The notes under the pieces were generated by a model, which saw only the letters and a list, made by a program, of their open reading frames with translations, was not told the origin of the DNA and searched no databases. Both the position numbers and the translations under genes were made by a program. From positions 4,154,001 through 4,218,000 of the forward strand of contig OZ252253.1 of the NCBI GenBank assembly GCA_965249775.1: a stretch of 64,000 nucleotides of DNA, in the 5' to 3' direction. The stretch is from UBA822 sp965249775. Lineage in GTDB: Bacteria > Gemmatimonadota > Gemmatimonadetes > Longimicrobiales > Gaopeijiaceae. Each line of letters begins with the position of its first letter. Positions within the stretch are counted from its first letter, which is position 1. Positions 8,323 through 17,833 of this stretch are shown piece by piece.

Positions 8323-9324
8323 CTAGACCCCTGTCCCGCGGACGGCCCGACGGACCAAGTTCCTCAATAGCGGGATCTTGTAATCGTTGTGCTGAAGAGG
8401 CTCGGCGCCACGAATCGCGATCTCACCGGCCTCCAGCCCCAATGCTTCGGACGGAGCCTGACCACGGACCGCCCTTTCGGAATCCGCGAGGCGCAGCGGG
8501 TACGGTGCCGCACCATTGGCCGAGAGGCGCACTTCTTCGATCACGCCACCGCTGATGCGCATCGCCGAAGCCACCGTCATGAGGGCGAAGTCCCAAGCCT
8601 TCCGGTCTTCGATCTTCTCATAGTAGAACGTGGCCCCCGCCCATTCGGACGGGAGGCGGATGGCCGTCAGAAGCTCATCCGTGTTCAAAACGGTCATGCG
8701 CTCGATATCTACGCTAGGCCGCATGAAGTAGTCCTCGGCATCGACGACGCGCACACCCCCCGGCCCCTGGATCACGAACTGCGCATCGAGCGCGATAAGC
8801 GCCGGCGCAGAATCGGACGGGCTAACCGCCACACAACGACTCGCGCCGATAATACAATGCTCTCGGTTCATCGCCGTGGGCGCAGAGGCGTAGCAGGTGT
8901 TGCCGCCGGCCCGGTAGCAGGGCCACCCACCGCGGTAGTACCAGCAACGCGTGTCCTGGGTCAGGTTGCCTGCGATCGTACCCCTATTCCGAATCTGGGG
9001 GGTCGCGATCTGGGATGCAGCGTCCGTGAGAACGCTGTAATTCGCCAACAACTCGGGATGCGTGGCCACTTCGGTGAGCGTAGTCATCGCACCGATTTCG
9101 ATTCCATCGGCCGTGCTACGCACCCCTTTGAGCTCATCCACGTTGACGAGATCGACCACGGCCGTAGGCCGCTTGATCCGTTCCTTCCACCAGTCGAAGC
9201 TGTCCAGGCCGCCGCCCAGCACCCAACCGTCCTCACCGTATCGAATCAGTATTTCGATCGCATCGTCGGCGCTCGTCGGCTGGAAGAGCTCGAACGCCGG
9301 GATCATATCTCTGATGACCGCCAT
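8323..9324 (-). CDS. FAD-binding subunit of xanthine-dehydrogenase-family enzyme
   Basis: 333 residues. The FAD-binding domain of molybdopterin dehydrogenases is clear: VLGGGLDSF near residue 36, TPQIRNRGTIAGNL at 108-121, and a CO-dehydrogenase FAD C-terminal domain after about 220. Between them is an insert with cysteines at 127, 136, 144, 157 and 164. An insert here binds an extra 4Fe-4S cluster in the beta subunit of 4-hydroxybenzoyl-CoA reductase, and this protein probably does the same. It passes electrons between the molybdenum/2Fe-2S subunits and the acceptor. It lies 15 bases after the large subunit. Confidence 0.9.
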   Translation of the reverse strand: MAVIRDMIPAFELFQPTSADDAIEILIRYGEDGWVLGGGLDSFDWWKERIKRPTAVVDLVNVDELKGVRSTADGIEIGAMTTLTEVATHPELLANYSVLTDAASQIATPQIRNRGTIAGNLTQDTRCWYYRGGWPCYRAGGNTCYASAPTAMNREHCIIGASRCVAVSPSDSAPALIALDAQFVIQGPGGVRVVDAEDYFMRPSVDIERMTVLNTDELLTAIRLPSEWAGATFYYEKIEDRKAWDFALMTVASAMRISGGVIEEVRLSANGAAPYPLRLADSERAVRGQAPSEALGLEAGEIAIRGAEPLQHNDYKIPLLRNLVRRAVRGTGV

Positions 9325-9339
9325 CTTCGCTATCTCCCT

Positions 9340-11772
9340 TTAGACGTGAAGGTCGAGGGGGCCGTACGCAGGTTCGCGGCCCTCAATTTCTGCAAGTAGG
9401 ACATCCGGTGTGAGCGGTGTCCGGCAGAGGCATACTCCTTCCAGAGCATCGGCGATCGCCGACGTAAGCGCCGCTGAACCGGCTCCCACGGGGGGTTCTC
9501 CGATCCCTTTGGCGCCGACCGGGGTCTGTGGATCCGCGATCCCCACGGCCTCCCACTGCATGTCGAGCGGAACGTCGAGCATTCCCGGTGGTCGAGCCGT
9601 GTAAAGGCGCTTGGCGAACGATACGCCCCACACCGGGTCGAAGACCCACTTCTGGCTCATCGCGATCCCCATCCCCTGGATGGAGCCGCCCAGGACCTGG
9701 GCCCCGAGACTCCTCGGATGGAGCACCGTACCGCAGTCGGTGGTCGCCGTGTAATGGATGAGATCGACCTTGCCGGTCTCCACATCCAACTCCACCTCGG
9801 CGAAGCCGACGACCCACGATTGGAGTCCTCCCGAACCACCGAAGGTATCCCTCGCCGCTCCGATCAGGCCCTGGCCGGCTAACGCGGTAACGGACGCCTT
9901 GGTCATGTTGTTTAGATCGTCGTTGAACTCCTCGCCACTGTAGCGTCCGCCCAACTCGATCGCCCGAGTCGCGGCACGGGCGAGCGTCATTCCCTGAGAC
10001 GGGTTCGAGGCTCGATAGACGCGTCCATCGGCCGTTTCATAGTCTTCAGGCCGGCCACCGAGATCCATAGCGGCGATCGCCTGCAGCTTCTCCTTGGCGT
10101 CCAACCCGGCCGCGTGGTTCGCCCTGGTGTGGGCATGCGTCGTTTGGCTACCGGCCTGGACGGAGCTCCAGGGCAGGTGGCGACTCGTGTCGCCGAAAAC
10201 GATCTCGACGTCACTCCATTCGACGCCCAGGACGTCCGCCGCCGCGCGGGCGGTGTCGGCGACCGAATGTGTACCCAGGTTTCCGATGCCCTGATGGATG
10301 TAGACCTTGCCGTCGGGCCGGATCACCAAGAGGCCGTCGAACCCGCGGTTTCCCGCCGTGTACGGGCTCACTCCGACGCCGATACCGGTCCTCTTCGTGC
10401 CGTTCAGCTCTCCGCTGCGAGCGATTCTCTCCTCCCAGTTGAAGAGCTCGCGCCCTATATCGATCGCTTCCCGCACGTGAACACTGGTGAGCGTGCTCGT
10501 TCCACGGGGTCCGTACTGCACGTCGGCATCCGGGGCGTTGAGCCTACGAAGCGCGAGACGATCGACACCGAGCTCTCTGGCAGCCTTGTCCATCAGCGGC
10601 TCGAGCATCCCGATGATCTGAGCACCGCCCGGGCCTCGCTGGGCCGCTTTGGGCGGTGTGTTCGTGAATACCCCCACGCCGCGGAATCGCATGTTGAGCG
10701 GCGTATAGGTGAGGGAAGCGGTACTAGCCGACGACCCCTGGTCGCCACCGCCGAACGGGCCGCCGTCTCCCAAGGCGGCGAAGTCGAGACCGGTGATGCG
10801 GCCGTCAGCCCGGAATCCAATCCGGACCCTGGCCTGCATGCCGGGCCGCGCGCGTCCGAGGCTATTCTCCTCGGCCCGCGTGATCCGGAGCATGACCGGA
10901 CGGTTGATCTTGCGGGAGAACAGCGCCGGCACCTGCATGATCGGGCTGCCGCTGATCTTGCTCCCGAATCCGCCGCCGCAGAACTCGCCGATCATGACCA
11001 CATTCTCGATATCCAGGCCTAGCGTGCGGGCGATCCCGGCATGGGTGTTGGCCAGGCTCTGTGTCGACGTGTGGATGAAGAGCCTCCCGTTCTGCCAGTA
11101 CGCCATCGTGGAGCGGGGCTCCATCGGGTGATGTGTGAGCGACTGGTGAACGATGGTCTCGTCGAGAATCAGGTCCGCTTCCGAGAGGCCCGCTTCAACG
11201 TCCCCGACTTCCCATCCCTGTGTCCACTTCTGCTCCACCACCTCGCCGTCCGCATCCAGCACATCGTCGGGCATCGGCATGCTGCCCTCTGGAGCGTTGT
11301 CGAAGTCTTCTTGGGTCCACTTGAGCGAGGCAAAATCTCGCCCAATCCTCGTGTTTCCTTCGGTTCGCGCGTTCGGGCTGCCAGGTCGCAGGCTGCCCAA
11401 CGGATCCAGCGCGAACGGTAGGGGCTCGAAGTCGACCCGGACCCGCTCGATCGCATCCGCCGCAGTTGTCTCGTCGACCGCCGCGATCGCGAGGACTGCT
11501 TCATTCTCGTAGCGCGGCTCGTTCGTGAGGCACTGCTCGCCAGTTGCAGACTGAGGTACCTCGTCGGCCGTGAGCATGCCAAACACGCCGTCCATGGCGA
11601 GGGCCTCGCTCGCGTCGATGCGCAGGACGCGGCAATGAGGCATCGGGCTCAACAGCAACTTGGCGAACACCATGCCGTCCGCCCTGAAGTCCTCCGCGTA
11701 CTTCGCCCGTCCTGTGATCTTCGCGTGAAGATCTGGAGGGGAGATGTCTTGTCCAATCAGTTTTTCAGCCAT
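9340..11772 (-). CDS. Molybdopterin-binding large subunit of xanthine-dehydrogenase-family enzyme
   Basis: About 810 residues. The start MAEKLIGQD at 11772 follows AAGGGGG at the right spacing; the frame is open further upstream but overlaps the small-subunit gene. Domains: an a/b hammerhead near the N-terminus (DLHAKITGRAKYAEDF), then the molybdopterin-binding domains with FCGGGFGSKISG, AGSQTTHAHTRA and the active-site glutamate in GAKGIGEPPVGAG. Enzymes of this family hydroxylate aldehydes, purines or aromatic N-heterocycles, or oxidise CO. The CO-dehydrogenase active-site loop is not evident, so an aldehyde- or heterocycle-oxidising enzyme is more likely. The substrate is unknown. Confidence 0.9.
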   Translation of the reverse strand: MAEKLIGQDISPPDLHAKITGRAKYAEDFRADGMVFAKLLLSPMPHCRVLRIDASEALAMDGVFGMLTADEVPQSATGEQCLTNEPRYENEAVLAIAAVDETTAADAIERVRVDFEPLPFALDPLGSLRPGSPNARTEGNTRIGRDFASLKWTQEDFDNAPEGSMPMPDDVLDADGEVVEQKWTQGWEVGDVEAGLSEADLILDETIVHQSLTHHPMEPRSTMAYWQNGRLFIHTSTQSLANTHAGIARTLGLDIENVVMIGEFCGGGFGSKISGSPIMQVPALFSRKINRPVMLRITRAEENSLGRARPGMQARVRIGFRADGRITGLDFAALGDGGPFGGGDQGSSASTASLTYTPLNMRFRGVGVFTNTPPKAAQRGPGGAQIIGMLEPLMDKAARELGVDRLALRRLNAPDADVQYGPRGTSTLTSVHVREAIDIGRELFNWEERIARSGELNGTKRTGIGVGVSPYTAGNRGFDGLLVIRPDGKVYIHQGIGNLGTHSVADTARAAADVLGVEWSDVEIVFGDTSRHLPWSSVQAGSQTTHAHTRANHAAGLDAKEKLQAIAAMDLGGRPEDYETADGRVYRASNPSQGMTLARAATRAIELGGRYSGEEFNDDLNNMTKASVTALAGQGLIGAARDTFGGSGGLQSWVVGFAEVELDVETGKVDLIHYTATTDCGTVLHPRSLGAQVLGGSIQGMGIAMSQKWVFDPVWGVSFAKRLYTARPPGMLDVPLDMQWEAVGIADPQTPVGAKGIGEPPVGAGSAALTSAIADALEGVCLCRTPLTPDVLLAEIEGREPAYGPLDLHV

Positions 11773-11782
11773 CATCGCCCCC

Positions 11783-12418
11783 TTATGCTTGCTGCCGCGA
11801 GTACTCGGCGGCACGCATGGCGGAAGTCAGGATCTTGTCGTAGTCGCCGCACCGGCAGAGGTTGCCGGACAGCGCTTGAGCGCACTCAGCACGGGTAGGG
11901 TTCGGGTTGGCCTCAACCATCGCCGCCATGCTCATGATGAATCCCGGAGCACAGAAAGCGCACTGGAAGCCGCCCTCGTCCATAACCGCCTGTTGGACCG
12001 GATGCAACGTGCCGTCCGGCTCCTCCAGGCCCTCGATCGTTATGATCTCCGCTCCACGAACGGTGTGCGTGAGTACTGAACAGCCATAGCTGTTCACCCC
12101 ATCGATGAGAACGGTGCAGGCACCGCACTCCGCACGGTCGCAGCCAAGCTTGGTGCCCGTGAGCCCCAGCTTATAGCGTAGCGTGAAGGCGAGCGTCTCT
12201 TGTGGCAGTATGTCCACGCGCCGCTGTTGGCCGTTGACATTCAGCGTGACGAGTCGCTCGACCGCCCCTTGAACCTGGAGAGCCCCGAGCAGGGGCTGAG
12301 GTCCTTTGAAGAGGTAGCCCACCGATGAGGTCGTGGCGCCAGCCGCGATGACCCCCATGATGAACTTTCTTCGGGTAACCGTGCGCTCCGGAGTGCCGAT
12401 GATCTCGACGTCGCTCAT
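11783..12418 (-). CDS. 2Fe-2S subunit of xanthine-dehydrogenase-family enzyme with Tat signal
   Basis: 211 residues, first gene of the operon, with a strong AAGGAGGT site. The N-terminus carries a twin-arginine motif (TRRKFIMG, Arg16-Arg17) followed by a hydrophobic stretch, so the folded complex is exported by Tat. Then come a plant-type ferredoxin domain (CDRAECGACTVLIDG) and an alpha-helical 2Fe-2S domain (CAFCAPGF and GNLCRCGDY). These two clusters wire the molybdenum centre to FAD. The other subunits lack their own signal and would be carried out with this one. The active site would therefore face the periplasm. Confidence 0.92.
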   Translation of the reverse strand: MSDVEIIGTPERTVTRRKFIMGVIAAGATTSSVGYLFKGPQPLLGALQVQGAVERLVTLNVNGQQRRVDILPQETLAFTLRYKLGLTGTKLGCDRAECGACTVLIDGVNSYGCSVLTHTVRGAEIITIEGLEEPDGTLHPVQQAVMDEGGFQCAFCAPGFIMSMAAMVEANPNPTRAECAQALSGNLCRCGDYDKILTSAMRAAEYSRQQA

Positions 12419-12630
12419 GGAGCCTTACCTCCTTCGAATATCATTCCCGAGAAAGACCTGACGGGCGGCCCTATCCGCCCAGCGAAGCATAATAAGCGAG
12501 GATGTCCCGGAAGGCGAGCCCTATCGAGAATGATTCTTGGTGAACCCCACGGGAGCGATTTCTCGTACCGTGGCATGGGCGCCCACGCAACCTCTGGCCA
12601 GCGGCGGGTGTCCAACAGTAGACTGACAGG

Positions 12631-13029
12631 TTGGTGGGCGCCACACAGATAGTGAATGCCATGCTCTCTTGGTTGTTGGCCGTAGCCTTGGCCCTCTTAA
12701 TTGGAGGTGTCTCGATCCGCGCGTGGTGGGTCGAGCGAAAAAAGCGCCTCGTCGTCGAGCGTAGGGTCGTCGAACGCCCGAACTCCTTTTACGCATCGAA
12801 GGCGGTCCACAACCTCGAGGACGAGGAGTGGTGGCGCCGGATCCAGCTCGATCGTCTCCACGAGCTCAATCGGGAATACGTGGAGCGTCTCCTTCGCCAG
12901 ATTGACGGCGCAGGAGTCGGCACGCTTACGAAAGACGAACGAGCATTCATGGAGCGCATGGCCAAGCTCGATGCGCCGCCGCGTCCAGGCGCGCGCCCGC
13001 CGACCGACCCTTGGCCCAGCCCCGCCTGA
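12631..13029 (+). CDS. Membrane-anchored protein with DUF6576-like C-terminus
   Basis: 132 residues from a GTG at 12631; an ATG at 12661 is an equal candidate and neither has a strong ribosome site. One transmembrane helix (SWLLAVALALLIGGVSI) is followed by a basic stretch and a helical cytoplasmic part. The C-terminal segment RLLRQIDGAGVGTLTKDERA, ending in FMERM, resembles the DUF6576 motif found after rhomboid proteases, here without the rhomboid. It is divergent from the molybdenum-enzyme operon. Function unknown. Confidence 0.6.
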   Translation: MVGATQIVNAMLSWLLAVALALLIGGVSIRAWWVERKKRLVVERRVVERPNSFYASKAVHNLEDEEWWRRIQLDRLHELNREYVERLLRQIDGAGVGTLTKDERAFMERMAKLDAPPRPGARPPTDPWPSPA

Positions 13030-13267
13030 CCATCAATCAGTAAAGTCGGGGTTCAAGGGCCTGGCGGCACACTGCCGAAAGGCCGCTCACGAGACGGTCT
13101 TTCGGCTTCTTGGTGTGAAGAGGGCGGCGCGTTTGGGCGCGGCTTTGGGTCAGGCCCGGTCGCCGATTCTCCAAGGGGTCTTCGGAGACCCCCCCAATTA
13201 TCTCCCGATGGCTCCCTGGCTCCTTGCGCGTCCGGGGCCGGCGCCGGTGTAGCTGCAGATGCTCCTG

Positions 13268-13316
13268 TTGACAGACTACATTTCAGGTAACTAGCATGGC
13301 TGTGGAGAGACTACAT
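13268..13316 (+). promoter_or_regulatory. Promoter and direct-repeat operator of padR-ADOP operon
   Basis: TTGACA at 13268-13273 and TAGCAT 18 bases downstream form a good sigma-70 promoter. The nonamer AGACTACAT occurs at 13273-13281, inside the promoter, and again at 13308-13316, overlapping the padR start codon. A repressor on both sites would block transcription and translation start, so this is a plausible PadR autoregulatory operator. Binding is inferred. Confidence 0.5.
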
Positions 13317-13650
13317 GAGCAGACTCAAGAACGATGTCCCGTACGGCACACTCGACTTGATGATCCTAAAGACGCTCGAGCTCGGGCCCTTCCATGGTTT
13401 CGGGCTCGCCCGCCGGATCGAACAGGTGTCGGAGAACCTGGTGAAGCTGAACCAAGGCTCTGTCTACCCGGCGTTACTGCGTCTCCAGCAGCGGGGGTGG
13501 ATTACGGCCGAGTGGGGCGTCTCCGAGACGAACCGGCGCGCGAAGTTCTACTCGCTTACACGTGCGGGTCGAAAACAACTGAGCTCGGAGGTCGAGAACT
13601 GGGAGCGAACAGCTTTGTTGATGGCACGCTTCCTTGTGACGGAGTCCTAA
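13315..13650 (+). CDS. PadR family regulator of an ADOP permease
   Basis: 111 residues, with GGAGAG upstream of the ATG. Almost the whole protein is the PadR winged helix: DLMILKTLELGPFHGFGLAR, then LNQGSVYPALLRLQQRGW, then the wing NRRAKFYSLTRAGR. Short PadR proteins of this type sit directly before ADOP-type ABC permeases in Acidobacteriota and Gemmatimonadota, and here the permease GTG follows the stop by one base. The pair is an operon, presumably autoregulated through the direct repeats upstream. Confidence 0.92.
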   Translation: MSRLKNDVPYGTLDLMILKTLELGPFHGFGLARRIEQVSENLVKLNQGSVYPALLRLQQRGWITAEWGVSETNRRAKFYSLTRAGRKQLSSEVENWERTALLMARFLVTES

Positions 13651-13651
13651 T

Positions 13652-16308
13652 GTGACAAGGTGGCTGCACAAGCTGGTCTCGGTATTCCGCCACCGCCGGC
13701 TCGACAGCGAGTTGGACGAGGAGATCCGCGGCCATCTCGAGATGGCCACCGAGGAAAACGTCCTCAGTGGGATGAGCCCGCGGGAGGCCCAACTCGCGGC
13801 ACGCCGGAGCTTCGGAGGCATCGACCAGGTGAAGGAACAGTACCGTGACGTCCGCGGGTTCCGCTGGCTCTACGACCTTGGACAGGATGTCCGCCTGGCG
13901 TTTCGCACCCTCCGGAAGGATCGGGCCTTCGCGGCCGTGACCGTCCTGACCCTGACGGTGGGCATCGGTGCGAACACCGCAATTTTCTCGGTGGTCGAAG
14001 GCGTCCTGCTGAGGCCGCTGCCGTACCCGGACGCCGACCGCATCGTCAGGGTAGCCGCCCAGGCGCTGCCGCAGGCGGAGGTCCCCGAGGTCGACTTCTC
14101 GGACGGGGGCTACTGGCACTTCGTCAACAACAACCGGTCCTTTGAGGCGTTTGGCGGCTACTCCGCTATGACGCAGCGGTTCCCCTTGGTCCACGATGGA
14201 CCACCGCAGGAAGTCGACGTGGGGTTCGTGACGGCCGCCGCCTTCGAGGTGCTTGGGATGCAGCCTCAGGTTGGCCGTCTACCGACCTTGGAGGAGGGGC
14301 TGAGGTTGCCTGTGTTCTTGGCGCTGATCAGTCACGGTCTGTGGGTGAATCGTTACGGCTCCGACCCCTCGATCATAGGCCGTACTGTCCAACTGGAGAA
14401 TGCGACATTCGAGGTGATCGGAGTCATGCCGGAGGGCTTCGATTTCCCGACGCCCCAGATCGATGTGTGGACGCTCCGGGGTCTCAACCCGGAGAGCGAA
14501 AATGTTCGACAACACAGATTGCTGGCGATCGCCCGACTCGCTCCAAGTGTGACGATCGACGCGGCGGTCGACGACGCCGAGGCCCTTATCGCGGGCTTCG
14601 ACGAGGTTGGCTACGATCCCGAGCGGTTGAGCAACCTGTTCAGCGGAAGGGCGATCGTCCGACCGCTCAAGGATGAGGTGGTGGGGGATGCGCGAGCACC
14701 GCTGCTGATCCTGTTGGGGACCGCCGTGTGCGTGCTCCTGATCGCCTGTAGTAACGTCGCCAACCTACTGCTCGCGCGGGCAGAGTCGCGAACGCGAGAA
14801 CGTGCGGTTCGCATCGCCCTGGGCTCAGGTCGAGGACGGCTGATCCAGTACATCATGATGGAGAGCGCGCTGCTGGCGTTGGCCGGCGGTGTTTGCGGCA
14901 TTGGACTGGCCTATGTCGGAACGCAGACACTCGTCTCGGCAGGCCCCGCGAGTATCCCGAGGCTCGACGAGATCGGGATCAACGGAACCGCCTTGCTCTT
15001 CACGACCGTGGTCTCGGTCGCCGCCGCGCTCCTGTTCGGACTCCTGCCCGCAGCGCGCGCCGGCTCCGGACGCGCGTTAACGGCGTTGCGTGACGGAGGT
15101 ATGGGCTCGACGATCGGGAGGGGGCGAAACCGAGCACGTGGTGGGCTGGTTGTGGCCCAAATGGCCCTCGCGCTGGTGTTACTCGTAGGCTCTGGGCTCA
15201 TGGTCCGTAGCTTCCAGCAGCTGCGTTCGGTCGCTCCGGGATTCGACGCCGAGGGAGTCATCACCTTCGGCCTAGCTCCGTTGGGCGGCAAATACCGCGA
15301 TCCTGATCTATTAGATGGTCGCGGTGCCCGGGAGATGGCTCTGTTCTACGACCCGCTGCTGGAGCGCCTGGCCGACGTCCCGGGCGTGACGTCCGTCGGA
15401 GCAGTTTCGGGCCTCCCGCTGACGGGAAGTACCGACATGATAGGGTTCCAGATCGACGAATTCCCCACTCCAGAAGGCGAGCCGCGGCCGAACTTCTTGT
15501 TCAAGTACACTACCGCGGGCTACTTCGAGACCATGGGGATCCCCATCCATGAGGGCCGCGAGTTCATTCGCGACGAGCATCGAGAGACAGCGTTCATCAT
15601 CAGTGAGTCGGTGAAACGGAGGTATTGGCCCAACGAGAGTGCGCTGGGGAAGCAGATAACGTTCGTGGGAACCGGCAGGGTCGTGGGTGTCGCCGGCGAC
15701 GTCCACGACACGGGTCTCGAGACGCCCGCTGAGCCGACCATATACGTGTCCTGGATAAGGCAGCAGCGGCAAATGATGATTGCGGTGCGCACGGCGGGTG
15801 ATCCCAACCTATTCGTCCCGGCGATACGGGTGGCGGTGGCCGAGGTCGATCCCGACGTCCCGATCGCCCGTCTGCAGTCAATGGACGACATTCTCGGGGA
15901 CTCGCTCAACCGCACGAGCTTCACGATGTGGTTGCTCCTGCTCGCGGCAGGCATCGCGTTGTTCCTGGGGACTGTAGGGATTTACAGCGTGATTTCCTAC
16001 ATTGTGAGTCAACGGACGTCGGAGATCGGCGTGCGAATGGCCCTGGGTGCGGCCTCGGAAAGAGTCGGCGGGATGATTCTCATGCAGGGGATGCGACTCG
16101 CAGGGGCGGGGGTCGTGATCGGACTCCTGGCGGCGGCCGCGATGGGGGTCGTCTTCTCACCTCGTTGCTCTATGGCGTCAGTTCCTCCGATCCTCTGACC
16201 TTGGTGGGCGGGTCGGCGATCCTCCTCGCGGTGGCCGCACTTGCCGCCGTCATTCCCGCCTATCGGGCCTCGCGTATTCCACCGGCCGTGGCGCTTCAGA
16301 GTACCTAG
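13652..16308 (+). CDS. ADOP-type ABC transporter permease, frameshifted near its 3' end
   Basis: MacB/FtsX-type permease with duplicated halves. It has the N-terminal ADOP segment (RRLDSELDEEIRGHLEMATE), a first MacB periplasmic domain after TM1 (TLTVGIGANTAIFSVVEGVL), the FtsX core (LLIACSNVANLLLARAESR), a second periplasmic domain and a second FtsX core. The open frame stops at 16198 after GVVFSPRC. The natural ending, RLLTSLLYGVSSSDPLTLVG through AYRASRIPPAVALQST, continues in another frame to 16308. The shift maps to the five-G run at 16144-16148; a sixth G restores the frame. It is either a real lesion removing the last membrane helices or a homopolymer sequencing error. The partner ATPase is not adjacent. 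Confidence 0.88.
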
Positions 16309-16419
16309 TGCGGGTTGTGCCGGCGCTGCGGTCAGCATAGCGGATAGCTTGGCCCTCGATCCCGGAGGGATGGCTCGAGGCTATTTCGTCCCGTATCGGC
16401 CTGCCCAAACTCCATCAGG

Positions 16420-16989
16420 CTACCGAAGTAGCACGGCATATGGCTTCTTGAGGCGAGCGGAATGGGAAATCCGTCGAGCCTCCGCTGCTACATCCTCCTC
16501 AGTCGCGGTAGGCACGATGTTTCTCTGCAGGCAGGCCTTATCAACCCGGCCTTGGAGGTATTGGCTAGCCTCCTTGCCTCGGCTTGGTCCAACTCCGACA
16601 ACGTAGTCTTTGGACGGCATTTCCAGATCTCCAGGGCCGACTTCGTCGAGCACGAGTGCATATTTTGACCCTGTCACCTCCACGCCCTCGGGTATGGGCT
16701 GCCAGGTCACGCCATCCACGGAGAACTCTTGAGCAGGCATAAGATCAGGGTCCGCTCTCGAGTCGATGTACTCCATGAGGAGGTATATTGCACCTGCTTC
16801 GGCAACGTGCTGTCTCGCGAAGGGCTGCACCTGTCGTAAGGGGTGACACACCGATCCACCGTAGCCCCAAAAGATGCGACCCGCCTGTTCGTATTCCGCT
16901 TGCTTCCGAGCGAGAATCTCTTCCAGGGATTCGCCCGCGTGGTTGCCGACCTTCATGAATACGAAGGCCTCAGGAATCTTCGTTAACAT
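16420..16989 (-). CDS. Unknown protein, last gene of a four-gene lower-GC module
   Basis: 189 residues from the ATG at 16989, which has GAGGCG seven bases upstream; the frame is open to 17040. The start overlaps the end of the BpsA-like gene by about 20 bases, so translation is probably coupled. It has no signal peptide and no membrane segment. Recognisable stretches are VFMKVGNHAGESLEEILARK, IFWGYGGSVCHP and VVGVGPSRGKEASQYLQGRV. I do not know the family. The compact globular look and fixed overlap with the upstream gene suggest a partner enzyme or adaptor. Confidence 0.7.
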   Translation of the reverse strand: MLTKIPEAFVFMKVGNHAGESLEEILARKQAEYEQAGRIFWGYGGSVCHPLRQVQPFARQHVAEAGAIYLLMEYIDSRADPDLMPAQEFSVDGVTWQPIPEGVEVTGSKYALVLDEVGPGDLEMPSKDYVVGVGPSRGKEASQYLQGRVDKACLQRNIVPTATEEDVAAEARRISHSARLKKPYAVLLR

Positions 16990-17815
16990 GGCTCGCCTCA
17001 TATGGGATAATCTCGTGATCACGGGATGGGAATCGACCACCGACGGTTCGGTCTCTTACGTACCTCGCCGTGAGCGGGGAACTATGTCCGTAAAAGTTCT
17101 CGATATAGGTAACTGGCAGGGGCGCACTCTTCCGGCGGAAGCCCCGTCGAGCCGCTCTCCGCAAGAATAGACTACAGGATGTGAGGCCGGGAGCGTCATC
17201 GAGATGGTAGGTATGAAAGCGGGGGAGTACTTCGGCAATTAAGAGCCCGGATTCCAGAAGCCATTTCTGTGTCCGAAAGAGGACTTCTTGAGTCCACTCG
17301 TATTCGTCGTCATCAGCAATGACCAGACAGCCCACGGCTGAGTCATCTGTCGCCTCAAGACATCTCATCAAGAAAGCCTCGATACTTCTCCCTCCGTTGC
17401 TGGCGCCGAACGGGGGATTTGAATAGAAAGCGTTGAATCCACCGTGCAACGACTCTGGAAGAGCGTCGGCAACGTTGTACAGGTCCGCAGTGATTCGGTC
17501 GTCTATCCCAACATCCTTGGCGAAGCGGCGAATCGACAGGACCACTCGCTCATCGAAATCGAGCACATGGACCTTGGCCGGAGCCTCCTCGAGAACTCCC
17601 TGGTTGTGGAGGTGGATCAGACACAATCCGATAGCATCACCATCCCCAACGAAGATCACACTTCGACCCGACAATTGGCGACTCACGTATTCGGCCTGAA
17701 GCAGCATGTCGGCCGCCTTCATGTAGATCTGGTCGAACTCCCGTAGGGGAGATGGCCTATTGTGGATCACATCGGACACTGCATTCAGTCTCTTGCGGAG
17801 GTCAGCGGACGGCAC
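16970..17815 (-). CDS. BpsA-like (DUF43) aminopropyltransferase/methyltransferase-fold protein
   Basis: 281 residues from a GTG at 17815. It has a Rossmann methyltransferase-like core: the glycine loop SVIFVGDGDAIGLCLI, the acidic strand KVHVLDFDERVVLSI, and the motif FYSNPPFGASNGG. This combination matches the C-terminal catalytic domain of N4-bis(aminopropyl)spermidine synthase, which makes branched polyamines in thermophiles. The winged-helix N-terminal domain of true BpsA is much reduced. In a bacterial mobile-looking module the substrate may differ, and DNA or small-molecule modification is also possible. It is third in a four-gene run. Confidence 0.7.
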   Translation of the reverse strand: MPSADLRKRLNAVSDVIHNRPSPLREFDQIYMKAADMLLQAEYVSRQLSGRSVIFVGDGDAIGLCLIHLHNQGVLEEAPAKVHVLDFDERVVLSIRRFAKDVGIDDRITADLYNVADALPESLHGGFNAFYSNPPFGASNGGRSIEAFLMRCLEATDDSAVGCLVIADDDEYEWTQEVLFRTQKWLLESGLLIAEVLPRFHTYHLDDAPGLTSCSLFLRRAARRGFRRKSAPLPVTYIENFYGHSSPLTARYVRDRTVGGRFPSRDHEIIPYEASHVNEDS

Positions 17816-17833
17816 GGCGGCTATTCTAGCAGG

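Noticed and set aside
8389..9399. Long plus-strand open frame over the FAD-subunit gene
   Set aside because: It is antisense to a gene with clear domains; such frames arise from high third-position GC. The same applies to 10114-11022, 21461-22411, 28324-29154, 31527-32366 and 47339-48352.
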